A stretch of DNA of 7,813 nucleotides from Paracoccaceae bacterium (lineage in GTDB: Bacteria; Pseudomonadota; Alphaproteobacteria; Rhodobacterales; Rhodobacteraceae), in the NCBI GenBank assembly GCA_030625695.1, contig DAOUQK010000167.1:1-7813 (forward strand), written 5' to 3'. Of the stretch, positions 6,709 through 7,813 are shown piece by piece. The position numbers were made by a program, and so were the translations under genes. Numbering within the stretch: the first letter of the stretch is position 1; every line of letters starts with the position of its first letter. The notes under the pieces were generated by a model that saw only the letters and a program-made list of their open reading frames with translations, made no database searches and had not been told where the DNA came from.

Positions 6709-7707
6709 CTACTCGCCGGTCAGCTTGTCCATGGTTTCCTGACCGATGACCCCGGCAAGTTCCGGCCAGATGTTTTCCCGGATGTGAGTGATCATTGCAG
6801 TCCGCTCTTCAGGGGAGAAGTCCAGAATCTCCCAGCCGGCGTCTCTCATTTGCTGAGTAAAGCCTTCACTGCGCTCCCAGGCCAGGTCCATTACCTGACT
6901 GGCTGCTTTTGTGGATGCCGCCTGAATGACCGCACGTTGTTCAGGGTTGAGCTTGTCCCAAGTCTTCTGGCTGGCATAAAAAGCGGAGGCCTCGACCACC
7001 GTGTTCACCGGAATGAAGTATCCGCCGACATCGGCTACTGCAAACGTGGAATAGGCCCATTCCGGCGTGCAGCAGATCGCCCCGTCGATGACGCCCGACT
7101 GCAGCGCGGGCAAAACTTCGGCCCAGTTCATGGTTGTCGTTCGGTAGCCCAGGCTCTCGGTGGTCATCTTTGCGATCTCCGAGCTCCAGACCCGGATATT
7201 CATGCCCTTGTCCCCCAGACCGGTTGGGTCATTCGGTTTCTGCGAGGCAACGACACCAACCAGCCCTTCGCCCACGAGGTTGAGATATACCAGCCCGAGA
7301 TCAGACAGGATTTCTTTCATAATCACGTTCAGGTTCGAATTAGGATCGCCATAGATGGCTTTCATTTCGTCGAAGGTCGTCACCAACGCTGGAAGGTTCA
7401 TGACCTCAAGTCGCGGATCGGCCTGAGCATAGACAAAAGCCTGAACAATATCGATGTTGCCGCGGATCGCGTCCTCGACCAGTTCTTCGCCCGAGCCTAA
7501 CTGCGACGCCGGAAAATAGCTGACTTTCAGCCCAACACCCGCGTCCTCGATCTCTTTGACCATGTTCTCCATGATCTCGTTGCCAAAGTGCTTGGCCGGC
7601 CATGTGCCAGCGATCTTAATCCGAACGTCAGCGGCAAAGGCGGCTGACGATAACGTTGCGGCAAGCGCTATGGCAAGCAGCGAACTCCCGATTTTTGGAA
7701 TACCCAT
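6709..7707 (-). CDS. dctP: TRAP transporter periplasmic solute-binding protein (DctP type)
   Basis: A 332-residue binding protein that captures the substrate in the periplasm and delivers it to the DctQM permease. A signal peptide is clear: a basic start MGIPK, a hydrophobic core, and an AFA cleavage site after about residue 25. The mature protein has the DctP plan: FPASQLGSGEELVEDAIRG (65-83), GMNIRVW with R172 at the position that usually salt-bridges the substrate carboxylate, and MNWAEVLPALQSGVIDGA (193-210). Two adjacent cysteines (C212-C213) come right after DGA, a place where other residues are more usual. Such a pair could matter for ligand binding or form a vicinal disulfide in the periplasm, but this is speculative. 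The start at 7707 is chosen over an in-frame ATG at 7749 because it begins the signal peptide directly and has AGAGGA 9 nt upstream (7717-7722). It is the first gene of the operon seen in the window. Confidence 0.93.
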   Translation of the reverse strand: MGIPKIGSSLLAIALAATLSSAAFAADVRIKIAGTWPAKHFGNEIMENMVKEIEDAGVGLKVSYFPASQLGSGEELVEDAIRGNIDIVQAFVYAQADPRLEVMNLPALVTTFDEMKAIYGDPNSNLNVIMKEILSDLGLVYLNLVGEGLVGVVASQKPNDPTGLGDKGMNIRVWSSEIAKMTTESLGYRTTTMNWAEVLPALQSGVIDGAICCTPEWAYSTFAVADVGGYFIPVNTVVEASAFYASQKTWDKLNPEQRAVIQAASTKAASQVMDLAWERSEGFTQQMRDAGWEILDFSPEERTAMITHIRENIWPELAGVIGQETMDKLTGE

Positions 7708-7770
7708 TGAAGCAAATCCTCTTCTGTCATGTGCCGCGCCAAATGGCACGATCGTTCTCGTTGTCCTTTC

Positions 7771-7802
7771 AACTTGACCTCACGGTGTTCAATTGTCTTG
7801 AA
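7771..7802 (-). promoter_or_regulatory. Cluster of TTGA/TCAA half-sites upstream of dctP
   Basis: About 65-95 bp upstream of the dctP start are three spaced half-sites. TTGACCTCACGGTGTTCAA (7774-7792) is an imperfect palindrome with six of nine symmetric pairs. TTCAA-TTGTC-TTGAA (7788-7802) is a perfect 5-bp inverted repeat with a 5-nt spacer. They share the TTCAA at 7788-7792. This could be the operator of a local regulator, perhaps GntR- or LacI-like, encoded beyond the right edge. I found no good sigma-70 promoter here; TTGAAC/AAAGGA with 17-bp spacing on the minus strand is only a weak candidate. Confidence 0.3.
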
Positions 7803-7813
7803 TGAACCAGACG

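Noticed and set aside
7708..7813. Sigma-70 promoter for the operon
   Set aside because: The best -35/-10 pairs (TTGAAC/AAAGGA and TTGAAA/TGCCAT on the minus strand) have poor -10 elements; transcription could also start beyond the window.

Overview
The window most likely comes from an alphaproteobacterium, probably a Rhodobacterales-type heterotroph. The grounds are moderately high GC, tightly packed catabolic genes, a TRAP transporter with separate small and large permeases, and the style of the proteins. This placement is an inference from sequence character, not a database result.

The main content is a leftward (minus-strand) catabolic operon of six genes spanning about 7707 to 1487. In transcription order they are: a TRAP periplasmic binding protein (dctP type), the small TRAP permease (dctQ), the large TRAP permease (dctM), a mandelate racemase/muconate lactonizing enzyme-type member of the enolase superfamily, a classical short-chain dehydrogenase (SDR), and an FAD-dependent amine/amino-acid-type oxidoreductase. 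Most junctions are tight: dctQ/dctM overlap by 7 bp, enolase-family/SDR overlap by 8 bp, SDR to FAD oxidoreductase is 7 bp, and dctM to enolase-family is 22 bp. The exception is an 81-bp dctP-dctQ gap that contains a stem-loop. The simplest reading is uptake of an organic acid or zwitterion by the TRAP system, then alpha-proton chemistry (racemisation, epimerisation or dehydration), NAD(P)-dependent alcohol oxidation and flavin-dependent C-N (or C-H) oxidation. The substrate cannot be read from the sequence. The combination looks like an uncharacterised pathway rather than one I can name.

Left of the operon and convergent with it, at 849-1375 on the plus strand, lies a decayed ChaC-type gamma-glutamylcyclotransferase gene. 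It has an apparent frameshift just after its start, an in-frame loss right after the glycine-loop motif, and no C-terminal part. Further left on the minus strand (231-533) is a small, apparently intact YdhR-like monooxygenase-family protein with a strong ribosome-binding site. Positions 1-230 and 534-848 hold no gene I can support.

Smaller points of interest are a TTG start for the enolase-family gene preceded by an 8-codon micro-ORF that links it to the dctM stop codon, a (GC)7 tract near the 3' end of the FAD oxidoreductase gene, an Asn-to-Asp change at the SDR catalytic-tetrad position, and a cluster of TTGA/TCAA half-sites upstream of dctP. I saw no tRNA, rRNA, CRISPR array, insertion sequence or phage gene.
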